In this document: piece by piece, positions 35,801 to 44,918 of the stretch | Layout: each line of letters opens with the position of its first letter | Position numbering within the stretch: the first letter of the stretch is position 1 | Origin: Cylicocyclus nassatus | Lineage: Eukaryota > Nematoda > Chromadorea > Rhabditida > Strongylidae | Length of the DNA: 64,000 bases | NCBI GenBank assembly: GCA_958299035.1 | Contig: CATQJL010000223.1 | Span: forward strand, 77,703,600-77,767,599 | Direction: 5' to 3' | Position numbers and translations under genes: made by a program | The notes under the pieces: model-generated | What the model was told of the DNA's origin: nothing | Databases searched by the model: none | The model's input: only the letters and a program-made list of their open reading frames with translations

Positions 35801-38729
35801 ATTGGAATTCCTCTTTTCTTTACCAGGAAGCTAGTAGGACTCAGGATGGCGTTGGATGATTAGAGTTGTCGTCAAAAGCGCCAAATTCTGTCTGCACAAA
35901 GTAAATTTTTCACCAGCAAATGCTAGAACATTTGGCAAATAGACTTCTCGACTTCCTGCCGGATACATGAAATCTTCTATGAACAAAACCCTAATGCTGA
36001 CATAAGTCCGGCAAGCAGTGCATCACGCTGAAGGCATTCCAAACGGGATGACAAAAATGCAGTTTGTAACTTTTGCAGCATGCTTCTCCTTTGTTCATGA
36101 CTATGTCTCGATGGTACAGTGACCACGTGTAAGCTAACGGATCACCGAGCACGAAGGTTTCGGGTGGTACACACGCGTCAGATTTTGGTGTCACACTTGC
36201 TTGTACGTAGAGTAAATTTCACAATACGTGGCGCATTTTTTTCGATTTTTCAAGCTAGTCGCTCAGCCGCTCCGTGTGTTCTGGGAGCACGGTCCTTACG
36301 CAGTACGATTCCGCTCAATATGCGAAGCGGATAAGATTCTTTGGCAGCGAATTTTTTGGCATGTTTGGGTTGATCGATTTTAGAAAACAAAATCGTACTA
36401 GTGAAAAGGACAGTTGTCTATCACGCACGAAGGAGTAGGACTTGTTTGTGCAGATCTTTTGAGCAAGCCATACCCTCGATACATAGAGCCACGTACTCTG
36501 GTAACCTTCACTTTGAGGGCTATGAGGGGACACAACCTTCACCTGAAAAAGGCAGAAGTCATCAGGGCTTCGCCCCGGATGCTATTATCCTGACTATTTC
36601 GGAAGGAATGTTAATGAAGCAATTATAGGGAATAATGTCTTTAGCTTATCTCAGCGAAACCGAGAATTTGCGTTTTCATAGCCTTTTTTACGTTAAAAAG
36701 AAGGTTTTTATGGAATTTTTGCCAGAATTTAGGACAAAATTTCTCAGTTACCCTTTCATTTGACCAAAATCGAGTTTCAGAAGTTTAGGAAAGCTATTGG
36801 AGTTAAATAAAAACGAGAAACTGCGCCTAAATCTTACGCAGAGAGTCGCGCACGAAAACGCTGGTCTTTCTCGTTAATGAATGATTTTCAAAGCTTGGTA
36901 CATTGTCAGTTCTCCTCGACGTGTTATGACGATCAGAATGATATATAATTATGCAGGGTTTCGTTGAGACCCCGCGGAGATCTACGACCAGAGCCAAATG
37001 CCCCGTCGGCTCTGGTCTGTCTCCGCTGCTCGTCTGCGTCTCCGCGCGCTGCGCGCTACCTCGCTACCCCAAACGCGGGGCGCGGGGCATTTGGCTCTGG
37101 TACCCTTTTCTTCGTTGTTTCGAACCCAGTTTTAGCCATATATATCATTTTGAAGCTCTTGCTATTTTCACGCTGAAAACGTCCCAGGACCACATTTTTT
37201 GATTTGATCGAGAAATCCGGCAAAAACCTTGTTTTCGAAAATCTCTTTTTTTCTCTTAATTTAACTCTTTTCACGCGGTTTTTTTCGTGTATTCTATAGA
37301 TCTTGCTTCTGTTCATAATGCAGACAACCACCCAGTCCTTACCTCTTCGATTATGGTGGAATTTTCTGCGAAAAATCGCAAAAAGTGCGCTTTTCTTTAC
37401 CTTGTTCTTCAGTGCTTTCGCATCGATTTTTTCCAGCCTGGGCGATTGTTGCTCAGAACAATGAGCGCAACAATCCAGACAACGTCCCAGGAAACAGGAA
37501 CGTCAATGCGGGAGTTGAAATTTGAAGGACGCATCAAAAATCAAAACCCCGTGTTGCAAATTGCTGGTCCTGGAGCGAAAACTTGCTCTTTGAAAAGCCG
37601 CCAAATGAAAGATTTCAAATCTCATTGCAGCGTTTTCATTCGGTTTTCAGCAGTTTCTTTTGCTTTTCATGTCTGTTTTACGTCATTTTCTCTTCTCTGA
37701 TCTTCTTAAAACAACCTTCACTATTTATGACGTCAGATGTTCAAACAACCTTCACTTTTGACGCCCTGTCTCTAGACTATCGAACGTATGGATAAGACAT
37801 GATATGATGGAAGATACTAGCAACTTTTTGGAAATTTATCTACTTTCTCGGTAATGGTTCTCTGCTTCTCATATTCCCTTACTCTCGGACTGTTCCAAAA
37901 ATCATGTGCATGCACATGATTTTCGGAACAACAGCACATCCTATCACTTTCGTTATGATTTGCTTTGCACAATTGAGTTATTGAATTATATGTGCTGAAG
38001 GACGAAGTCTCATTCAAAAGCGCCTCTAAAATTTTGTAATCTTTACTTCAATTCGCGTTTTATCTTGGTTATTGAACTATTGCCCCAGCTTGTGCCAACA
38101 TGATTCTTTCAAAACCGGACTCTGCTCTAACATGGCTATTCGACTTAATTTTCTTGTATGCTAACCCTTCACATGATTTTGTTAACATGTTCTATCGAGC
38201 AAGCGGAACTCCTTTTTAAACTGAGAAAAATCCTAACTGATGCAATCCAGTGAAATTGATTCAATTACGTGAATTCGAAAAGAAAATTTGTCCTGTTATT
38301 TCCCGTAAAAAATTTTATTCGGAAACTATGCATAGCTGAGTTGACAATAAAATTGGTGGTCACAGACCTGATCTGGCATCAGTACTGTACAAAATCAAAA
38401 TGAAAATCTATTTTTAGTACATCTGCGAGAAGCACTTCCGAGGTGACCATCAAGGTGTATCAATGTTCACTGGTCTTCGAGCTCATAACCACTTCGGTCG
38501 TCCAAACTTCGATGCCTTCTTTTCCTACATGCAGAACATACACCATAATGTAGGTTTATACTGTGCGCAAGTTTATTATTATAATTATTCCAACACTTTA
38601 TAGACCCCCGACATTGGAGTGTTCAGTTGTGGTCCGTCGTCACTAAACGACCAGATTAGCTCGGCTTGCGCTCGTGCTAATCGAGCACGAAACGCTCCCT
38701 CTTTTATGCACAGATTCGAAACTTTTTAG
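11828..38729 (+). CDS. bli-3: Dual oxidase (BLI-3/DUOX type), complete, 38 exons
   Basis: Membrane NADPH oxidase with an extracellular peroxidase-like domain. In C. elegans BLI-3 makes hydrogen peroxide and drives tyrosine cross-linking of cuticle. Exons: 11828-11888, 12669-12746, 12889-12993, 13345-13398, 13476-13564, 13679-13774, 14482-14597, 14645-14733, 17820-17907, 17990-18068, 18521-18655, 18712-18806, 18968-19077, 19652-19821, 19926-20071, 20346-20472, 20667-20724, 20775-20873, 21328-21453, 21509-21633, 21695-21778, 21836-21970, 22445-22575, 22635-22771, 22826-22999, 23060-23183, 24739-24911, 24965-25164, 25960-26084, 26136-26276, 26618-26687, 26943-27063, 27122-27282, 27333-27443, 31579-31707, 31762-31917, 38418-38549, 38604-38729. 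They sum to 4,476 nt with matching phases throughout: 1,491 residues and a stop, close to the usual nematode length. No frameshift or missing domain is visible. Introns 8, 26, 34 and 36 (1.6-6.5 kb) are inflated by transposons. C. elegans has two near-identical paralogues, so orthology to bli-3 versus duox-2 is not settled. Confidence 0.95.
12669..20724 (+). CDS. bli-3: Dual oxidase exons 2-17: haem peroxidase domain
   Basis: Residues about 21-565. The domain opens with FQRYDGWYNNLAN, the conserved DUOX start, and keeps GSRLHRD, PREQ-x-NERTAWIDGSF, LGDSRVNENPG, RWHN (residues 251-254), YMPHVPPG and RDIIRATT blocks. The RWHN histidine corresponds to the proximal haem-binding motif of animal peroxidases. 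Gly246 is conserved; from memory, this is the residue changed in the C. elegans bli-3 e767 allele, and the numbering agrees. The domain faces outside the cell and in nematodes is credited with tyrosine cross-linking activity. Intron 8 (14734-17819) separates LMNPDRLF from LLGDSRV and is filled by three mobile elements. Confidence 0.93.
14894..15841. mobile_element. Tc1/mariner-like foldback element in dual oxidase intron 8
   Basis: About 950 bp, nearly a perfect inverted repeat of two arms of roughly 470 bp. The right end is CCGGACAACCTAA followed by TA; the left end is slightly mutated (TGTTGTCCGG). It belongs to the same family as 31947-32900. TTAGGTTG-type ends are mariner-like. Non-coding. 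Confidence 0.8.
15879..16743. mobile_element. hAT-like MITE, CAGGGCCCGGCAC family, copy 1
   Basis: An 865-bp element with ends CAGGGCCCGGCACC and GTGCCGGGCCCTG. It is flanked by a perfect 8-bp duplication, ACCTGGAA, at 15871-15878 and 16744-16751. Non-coding. It keeps the uninterrupted GTTCGTCG site (minus-strand sense, near 15991) that is occupied by a nested insertion in copy 2 at 29211-30224. Confidence 0.88.
16945..17704. mobile_element. Tc1-like MITE, CCCTAATTTCACGCG family, copy 1
   Basis: A 760-bp element with ends CCCTAATTTCACGCGTACAA and its inverted copy, flanked by TA on both sides (16943-16944 and 17705-17706). The right part, about 17505-17695, is a long hairpin starting GTACAAGGCGCGGGGTGGTC. 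It completes the near-continuous transposon filling of intron 8. Confidence 0.75.
18100..18459. repeat. CTACCGTAA/TTTTGCAC palindromic repeat in dual oxidase intron 10
   Basis: Ends CTCTTTTGCGCAC and GTGCAGAAGGTCC are inverted, each followed inward by ATGCTACCGTAA- or TACGGTAG-type words. The middle has GGCACGGCGCTGGCACG repeats. Similar words recur in introns 13, 22, 26, 28 and 31 of the dual oxidase. This is a dispersed non-coding family without a clear target duplication. Confidence 0.55.
20775..23183 (+). CDS. bli-3: Dual oxidase exons 18-26: first membrane segment and EF-hand region
   Basis: Residues about 566-943. Exons 18-19 encode a hydrophobic segment at about 585-606 (TYIFTLIGLGCIPLICFG), followed by a basic stop-transfer run. 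A pleckstrin-like part follows in exons 19-22. Exons 24-25 carry two EF-hand positions. The second loop, DVHGNGRVRRSE at residues 859-870, keeps Asp1 and Glu12. The first (around TDSDVITFAEF) lacks Asp at position 1 and looks degenerate. This intracellular part gives DUOX its calcium control. Exon 26 ends in phase 2, rejoined across a 1,555-bp intron. Confidence 0.92.
22000..22440. repeat. Cluster of CTACAGTAA/TTTTGCACC words in dual oxidase intron 22
   Basis: Intron 22 (21971-22444) is filled with TTTTGCACC, GCTACAGTAA, TTACGGTAGCAT and GTGCAAAAGGGCC words in both orientations. It is related to the palindromic repeat at 26722-26897. No gene is present between the exons. Confidence 0.5.
23742..24566. 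mobile_element. piggyBac-like non-autonomous element in dual oxidase intron 26
   Basis: Perfect 18-bp terminal inverted repeats including TTAA: TTAACACATTCACGACAA at 23742-23759 and the inverse at 24549-24566. TTAA at both outer ends is the hallmark piggyBac target. Both subterminal regions carry palindromic TACGACCCA-type blocks (the left one is ACGACCCACCGGTGGGTCGT). The 0.8 kb has no transposase frame. A decayed Helitron-like fragment sits inside at about 24047-24151. Confidence 0.75.
24739..27063 (+). CDS. bli-3: Dual oxidase exons 27-32: six-helix NOX membrane core
   Basis: Residues about 944-1221. Contains ETYRQHIAIMF, the highly conserved RRVMGAGIAITRGAAGA block, FHK, SLHTVGHCVN and RLTHLLNVAFYAL. 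Haem histidines are H1067 and H1081 (14 apart) and H1160 and H1173 (13 apart), the same spacings as the paired haem ligands in gp91phox. These carry electrons from FAD across the membrane to oxygen. Intron 31 holds a palindromic element at 26722-26897. Confidence 0.94.
25375..25668. repeat. Possible decayed CAGTGGCGG-family element in dual oxidase intron 28
   Basis: The right end GGACCGCCACTG (near 25656-25667) matches the family at 2693 and 5080. The left side has CTGGCGGACC followed by a G run. I found no matching 8-bp target duplication, so the left boundary is uncertain. The rest of intron 28 (25165-25959) has no recognisable gene. Confidence 0.4.
26722..26897. repeat. Palindromic TTTTGCACCG element in dual oxidase intron 31
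   Basis: About 176 bp with inverted ends GACCATTTTGCACCG and CGGTGCAAAAGGGCC, each followed inward by TATGCTACCGTAA- or GTTACTGTAGCATA-type sequence. It is the cleanest single copy of the repeat words found across the dual oxidase introns. Confidence 0.65.
27122..38729 (+). CDS. bli-3: Dual oxidase exons 33-38: FAD- and NADPH-binding domain
   Basis: Residues about 1221-1491, cytosolic. FAD contacts include SGQWV and HAFSLASAP (residues 1256-1264, the HPFT-type motif). The NADPH pyrophosphate loop is GGGIGVTPYAS (from 1323). KNYEWFVD and FSCGP (Cys1459) follow, and the protein ends in FETF with the conserved terminal Phe. Exons 34 and 35 are split by a 4.1-kb intron, and exons 36 and 37 by a 6.5-kb intron; both are rich in transposons. 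The stop is at 38727-38729. Confidence 0.94.
28581..28765. mobile_element. Short inverted-repeat element, GACGGTCTTTTCGCACG family, copy 1
   Basis: About 185 bp. The left side has GACGGTCTTTTCGCACG, the right end has CGTGCGAAACGTC inverted, and the middle has GGCAAAAGCCGC. An inverted relative lies at 45265-45415. It sits in dual oxidase intron 34 (27444-31578). No clear target duplication was seen. Confidence 0.55.
29211..30224. mobile_element. hAT-like MITE, CAGGGCCCGGCAC family, copy 2, with nested insertion
   Basis: A 1,014-bp element in inverted orientation relative to copy 1, flanked by a perfect 8-bp duplication, TTCTCGAC, at 29203-29210 and 30225-30232. It is longer than copy 1 mainly because another element has inserted at 29964-30110. 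Open frames across it on both strands are transposon sequence, not genes. It lies in dual oxidase intron 34. Confidence 0.9.
29964..30110. mobile_element. Nested 147-bp hAT-like MITE
   Basis: Inverted ends GGGTGGAGGACATTAGGTCG and CGACCTAATGTCCTCCACCC. It is flanked by a perfect 8-bp duplication, GTTCGTCG, at 29956-29963 and 30111-30118. The sibling host element at 15879-16743 has a single GTTCGTCG at the equivalent point, which proves an insertion into the host element. Confidence 0.9.
30397..30590. mobile_element. Harbinger-like MITE, GGTAGGTGCCAGAG family
   Basis: A 194-bp element with ends GGTAGGTGCCAGAGTAAGCG and its inverse, about 30 bp each. It is flanked by TTA on both sides (30394-30396 and 30591-30593), the 3-bp duplication of PIF/Harbinger elements. 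Non-coding, in dual oxidase intron 34. Confidence 0.75.
31947..32900. mobile_element. Tc1/mariner-like foldback element in dual oxidase intron 36
   Basis: A 954-bp near-perfect inverted repeat with ends TTAGGTTGTCCGGAAATTAA and its inverse, flanked by TA on both sides. It starts only about 29 bp after exon 36. Its arms match the element at 14894-15841. Non-coding. Transcription of the host gene would place a long hairpin in the pre-mRNA. Confidence 0.88.
33624..33850. repeat. Short inverted-repeat element, copy 2
   Basis: Second copy of the unit at 1709-1930, with AAAATCGTGACGACG at the left, the GCGCGCGGTCGCGCCATCG block, and CGTCACGATTTTTCGAATGC at the right. It lies in dual oxidase intron 36. 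Confidence 0.75.
34065..34266. mobile_element. Harbinger-like MITE, GGCCCCGGGCAGACTTC family, copy 1
   Basis: A 202-bp element with ends GGCCCCGGGCAGACTTCACG and an inverted copy, flanked by TAA on both sides. Two other copies (45489-45694 with TTA, 56219-56420 with TAA) also have 3-bp TWA duplications, which supports a Harbinger assignment. Non-coding. Confidence 0.85.
34419..34997. repeat. Inverted-repeat element with internal hairpin cluster
   Basis: Bounded by CAGATAATTGCCGAGGGGCA and its near-inverse TGCCCCCGGCGATTATCTG. The interior has AGCGGTCAGCAGGATTTTGG-type repeats and, at about 34708-34830, four consecutive short hairpins. No target duplication was recognised. It lies in dual oxidase intron 36. 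Confidence 0.6.
36222..36410. repeat. Decayed relative of the CCCTAATTTCACGCG family
   Basis: Shares the TCGATTTTTC..AGCCGCT..CGGTCCTTACGCAGTACGATTC and TTCTTTGG.GCGAATT pattern with the element at 48910-49125, but its terminal repeats are worn away. In dual oxidase intron 36. Confidence 0.45.
36984..37104. repeat. Short GC-rich inverted repeat
   Basis: About 120 bp bounded by ACCAGAGCCAAATGCCCCG and GCGGGGCATTTGGCTCTGGT, with a GC-rich centre (CTGCGTCTCCGCGCGCTG). MITE-like, without a recognised target duplication, in dual oxidase intron 36. The rest of intron 36 (35000-38417) shows no gene. Confidence 0.55.
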
Positions 38730-39020
38730 ACATGTTTTATTATACTTTGCTCTATTTAATTATACAATAGCACTTTGGGTTCTGAAAATAGGTTCTCATT
38801 TTGACAAGTTGAGCTTTTGCTTTTACTTAGGTAGTGACCTTCTATGGAATCCTGCCCAATCGCTTTATCACAAAACTGCTGTATGTATTCCAGGTAATCT
38901 CAAAAACATGTGGAGAATGACACTTGTTATGACCTAATTTTCCATTTACCTTACATATAACTAATGATCATTCTGCTCAGCTGTGATACCAATTTCTCGC
39001 TTCCTGTAATAAAGGCTTCG
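38730..39020 (+). terminator. Dual oxidase 3' untranslated region and poly(A) signal
   Basis: The first canonical AATAAA after the stop is at 39008-39013, about 280 bp downstream, a reasonable length for a nematode 3' UTR. No cleavage-site evidence beyond this. Confidence 0.5.
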
Positions 39021-39279
39021 GTTTCTTTGAGTTGATCATTCTCATCATCGTATCCTACATAAGGGTACCTCAAATCTACACAGATGACAAAAGGTTACGT
39101 TTCTGGCCTTTCCAGTGAAGCCTCAACTACACTACCACAGAGCCAAAAAAGTTTCATTTTTAGTTCTTATGTAGTACAGCATCATGATATTGTCGTATTG
39201 CTCAAAAATGATACAGATTCAACATAATTACACCCCCCCCCTTCCTCAAACGTGAGTTTGTGTATGTTAAGCATACATA

Positions 39280-40230
39280 GCATACAGGCTGCCGCCTGTA
39301 TCCGCAGGAGATAATTAAGAGCGCGAGTGCTGTGGAGAATATTTTGGCAGGGATCCAAGAAGATCCAAGGACATTCTTTAGGAAGAAATCTTCATAACTT
39401 CTTCTGGAGATGACTTTGAAATATTTGAAAACAGATTTGTGATATTGGAAGGCGCATTCACTGGGCCTAAAAGTAAGTGAAAATTTGAAATTGTAGTGGC
39501 AACAAAAGTCAACTACCGTATAGAAACTTTTCGTTTCGAATTTTGAAATTTCAAGTTGTTGAAGTTCGGGGTTTTCATTCAAAATTCAATCTTTTTTCTC
39601 TGAGATAAGGGACTGGTTTGCTTTTTAAATCAATGAACCAAAGCAATCAAATTGTCATAAAAACACATCTGGAGGTTTGTGTCAAGATGCAATATGCAGT
39701 TCTCATAACTTCAAACCCATTCTAATTCTAAATTTTGACATTAGAGGCTTCATAGGATTTGCCATTGAAACTATGTCGGTAATCCTTTAGGTCGTGCACA
39801 GTAGCAAAAGTTCATCACATGCAACTTAGTTAACAATATTCCCTTATTACTACTTCATACTTTCAACTTCGTATTCAGAAATTTCACTAAAAATTCAGTT
39901 GAAATCTTTTTCACGCAACATTAAGCTTGAAATTCCTCAGCTTAGAATGATGAATTTTGAAGGCACAGTTTTGGTAGAAATCGTTGCGAGATAAAGCTGT
40001 TTAACTATCTAAGCGTATTATTGAAAATGCGCATTTCAAAACAGATTCCAAATCTGTCTTTCGTATCCTTGAAACTTGATTCCAAGGAGATTTATAAGGG
40101 TTTGTTTTTAATGAATGTCCTCTCCAAATTTTACTGGATCGCTGCCAAAACCTTCTCCATAGCGCTCGCCCTCCTAATTATCTCCTACGGCTACAGGCGG
40201 CAGGCCTTTGGTTCCTCCTGCATCGCATCC
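39280..40230. repeat. Divergent inverted repeat with coding-like arms
   Basis: The minus strand at about 39290-39460 and the plus strand at about 40040-40215 are inverted copies about 600 bp apart. Both translate to similar peptides sharing ALALLIIS-x-GYRRQ preceded by a FL-x-NVL block. Open frames of 126 and 74 codons cover them. This could be a foldback transposon or duplicated fragments of an unknown gene. I cannot assign a function. Confidence 0.5.
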
Positions 40231-40784
40231 ACCTTAGACTACTGATTAGATATGTCATAGATGCTCTTTTTCTAAAAGCGCGCTGGCTACGTTTCAAGAG
40301 ATGTAGAGGGTTCGATTTTTTGAACCCTGATTTCAATGAGTTATTTCTTGCTTGCAAAAAGGCCCGGGTATCGGGGCAAGTAATAGTCGGATATTGCTTC
40401 ATTTAGTCAACACACAAGATATAAAACGGATTTTCAAATCGAGCTTCTGGAAGTTCTGCGTGTCCATAATCTGAAAAATGTCCCTTTTCACAGACCTTAG
40501 CGCAACGGATTTTTCTCCTTTTTTGGGCATTTCTTCCTAGTTGATCGTCATTTTTTCGAGCTGGATAACGTTTTAGGTAGCTAAGGCCATCGCACACTAA
40601 GAACACATTTCGAACCAGCCCTTTGCATATTCATTTTTGGTATTTACGAGAATAATTGGCGAAACTTTCTTTACAACCTAATACAAAGCTGTTGCTTTGC
40701 GTTCAAAAAAATAAAGTCGTTGTTGAACTAGAAAAGGGGGTGGCCTACTGTGTTTTTTACTACATTATCTTATACATAAAGCTG

Positions 40785-41072
40785 AATGTCTGTTTGTCTG
40801 TCTGTATGTATGTATGTCTGTCTGTATGTCTGTACGTATGTTCCGAATAGAAAATTCCATTTCTGAACCGATCCGGACCAAACTTGGCACACATACACTT
40901 CGGGCCCCGGCGGGTGTCATAGGCTACTTTTCGTCATCGATCGATATCGATTTTATCGATTTTTTGCAAAATTTGAGCTACGAGGCTGGGAATTGGTACA
41001 GTGGGGTAATCGAGCATGCTGATTACGAATAAAATAATGACAGGGCCGGGCGGAGCCGGGTAAGCCATCTAG
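40785..41072 (+). mobile_element. Helitron-like 3' end
   Basis: Contains TCTGTCTGTCTGTATG repeats, a GTTCCGAATAGAAAATTCC word, GATCCGGACCAAACTTGGC, ATCGAT-rich sequence, then a GC-rich CCGGGCGGAGCCGGG short stem and a CTAG terminus followed by T (41069-41073). GC hairpin plus CTAG and a 3' T fits Helitron ends. Decayed relatives are at 62150-62995 and about 24047-24151. Confidence 0.5.
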
Positions 41073-41081
41073 TAGTCTCTA

Positions 41082-41371
41082 TGGGGACGAGTGGTGTAGT
41101 GGTATGAGGTGCCGCTATGACCAGGTCGGACATAGGTTCGATCCTCGCCCCTGGGCCAACCAAGCCCTCCGGGGCCGGCAACTTGGTAACGGAGTGACCT
41201 GGGAGGTTAAAAGCATTGACTTGAAAACGGCTGGCCCCCGCAAGTCACTGTAGTAGGCTCGCACGCACACAGTTGCCTCTTCGACTATGAAGTTAGTGTG
41301 TGCGTTCGGCGCATGCCCTCAGAGAATATTGAAGACGCCGAGTACTTTATCCTTTATCCTTTATTTATAGA
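41082..41371 (+). mobile_element. tRNA-derived SINE, copy 1 (best preserved)
   Basis: Has an RNA polymerase III A box (TGGTGTAGTGG, 41092-41102) and B box (GGTTCGATCC, 41135-41144) at tRNA-like spacing. A unique body follows with CCAACCAAGCCCTCCGGGG and TTCGACTATGAAG words, and the tail is TTTATCCTTTATCC repeats. It starts only nine bases after the Helitron-like end. It is not a functional tRNA gene: I see no acceptor stem or cloverleaf. Confidence 0.8.
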
Positions 41372-42756
41372 CTCTATCACTGCAATCTTGCACACATGCG
41401 TCATGCGTATAACAAACATAGCTTATTCATCTTCGTTGATCAGCTAAAAGGATGTAGGCCCGTAATGAAGCTAGTTAAGTTTAGATAATCTGATGCGATT
41501 ACACAGATGGAGCTACGGTCAAACGGGTAAAGGGTGGCTTGGTTTGAGACTGGTTAACAAAGCCATGTTTACTGCGTCACCGCGCAATCTTTGAGCCGTT
41601 ATATAAAATCGATGATGACTATCAATAAATTCGCTCAGTAAATGTGGAAAAATAAAAACCCGACATTTCAGCATGAATGTTCATAAAGAACAGATTTTCT
41701 GGAACATAAATATAATGAGTCAATAAATAAATAAATCTATGCAGCTTTTCAAGAAACTGATGCAAATTTTGAAAATAAGAAACAAGCTTGTTTCTCTGCC
41801 TAGTTGCGAACACAAGCACGATCTTTTTTATCTTAAGTCCCCAAAAATTGTGCAGTTTTTTTTGTGCAGCAGTGTTACGTCAAATGACGTGCGCTTTGAA
41901 TAACCATGAGCAACTTGTGAGATTTTTCTCTGGATTTCAGGATTTGCACAGTATTTCTGGAAGATTAACTTACGGCGTACGTTTTTCTTACACAAGCCAG
42001 ATGAGACCAATGCGGCACCTGACCGGACGCTCACCTGTCAGGTCATTGCAATCTTATAGCGAAAAAAGTTGCCGCATGGAAGTTTACCTCTAGCTACTTG
42101 TTCATATACAACGTTTGCAGCATTTCAAAGCAAAAGGATGTTTGCAGAAGCATTATAAAACTGCCAAATGCGTTGAAATTATTTGAGAAATCTGTTACGT
42201 TGAGCTTAAGCGATATCAACCAATTTGACGGTACGAAGAAGCTTACGTTGTCAGGTTGAGATTGTGCGCCTCTAATTGAGGGGAATGATAGCGGAACTTA
42301 AAATTGTTTTGGAAGCTAGTCCACATACTCTACTCTCCTCATTGTTTTTTTGCACACTTTAGCGCATTTTTAAATTGCTGCAAAATCGCCTTATAAAGCC
42401 TCTGGCTTTCCCGCCGGACCCATGAAAAAAGTTAGCTGACTGCAGCGCGAGCTACTTTTTAGTTTGTGTTCCCACGAAGATTACAAAAAACAGACCTTTG
42501 CTCCACTTTGCTGTTTAGTGATGTTATCGCCTGCTTTTCGAATGATTGATAACGAACGGCCCGTATCCTTTGATTATATGCGAAAAATGCACGCAAAAAA
42601 TTCATCCTGATTTGTGAATAAAACTCATACTGTGTCAAATTCATCAAGGTTTTAGATGAGCCGCTATGCCTTTGGCAAAGTGCTACGGAGAATGGTCTAC
42701 GTTTTCGTCCCAGAATTTACAACGACTTCTTTTGCTGTTCTTTGGGTTTGGTTAGA

Positions 42757-42782
42757 CTTATCCGCGTACGTACGCGGATAAG
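42757..42782. repeat. Perfect 26-bp palindrome
   Basis: CTTATCCGCGTAC followed exactly by its inverse complement, centred on GTAC-rich sequence, about 140 bp before the AC microsatellite. Confidence 0.9.
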
Positions 42783-42918
42783 GCCTGCATGCAACATTCG
42801 ACGCGATGAGGGAAGCAGCGTCCTCCTTCACAACATTAACGTCGCTCCGCCCGTCGCAACGATTTTTTGCGTCCGTTCCCAAGTCTGACATAACCCGGAG
42901 AGAGCAAAATTTGATTGT

Positions 42919-44888
<1,970 letters not shown>

Positions 44889-44918
44889 ATGTGGTGCGCG
44901 GTCGTACTGTTAATTCAG
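44889..44918 (+). CDS. Candidate signal-peptide exon of the glycine-rich gene
   Basis: ATG followed by nine codons (MWCAVVLLIQ) then a GTGAGC donor, phase 0. Joined to the exon at 52177 (AVSANIDSYG) it makes a compact signal peptide with an Ala-Val-Ser-Ala cleavage site. The 7.3-kb intron this implies matches the large transposon-filled introns of the dual oxidase, but the link is only inferred. A nearer first exon may exist that I missed. Confidence 0.35.

Noticed and set aside
41082..41160. Possible tRNA gene (A and B boxes present)
   Set aside because: No acceptor stem or cloverleaf closes around the boxes, and diverged copies with the same body show that it is a SINE.
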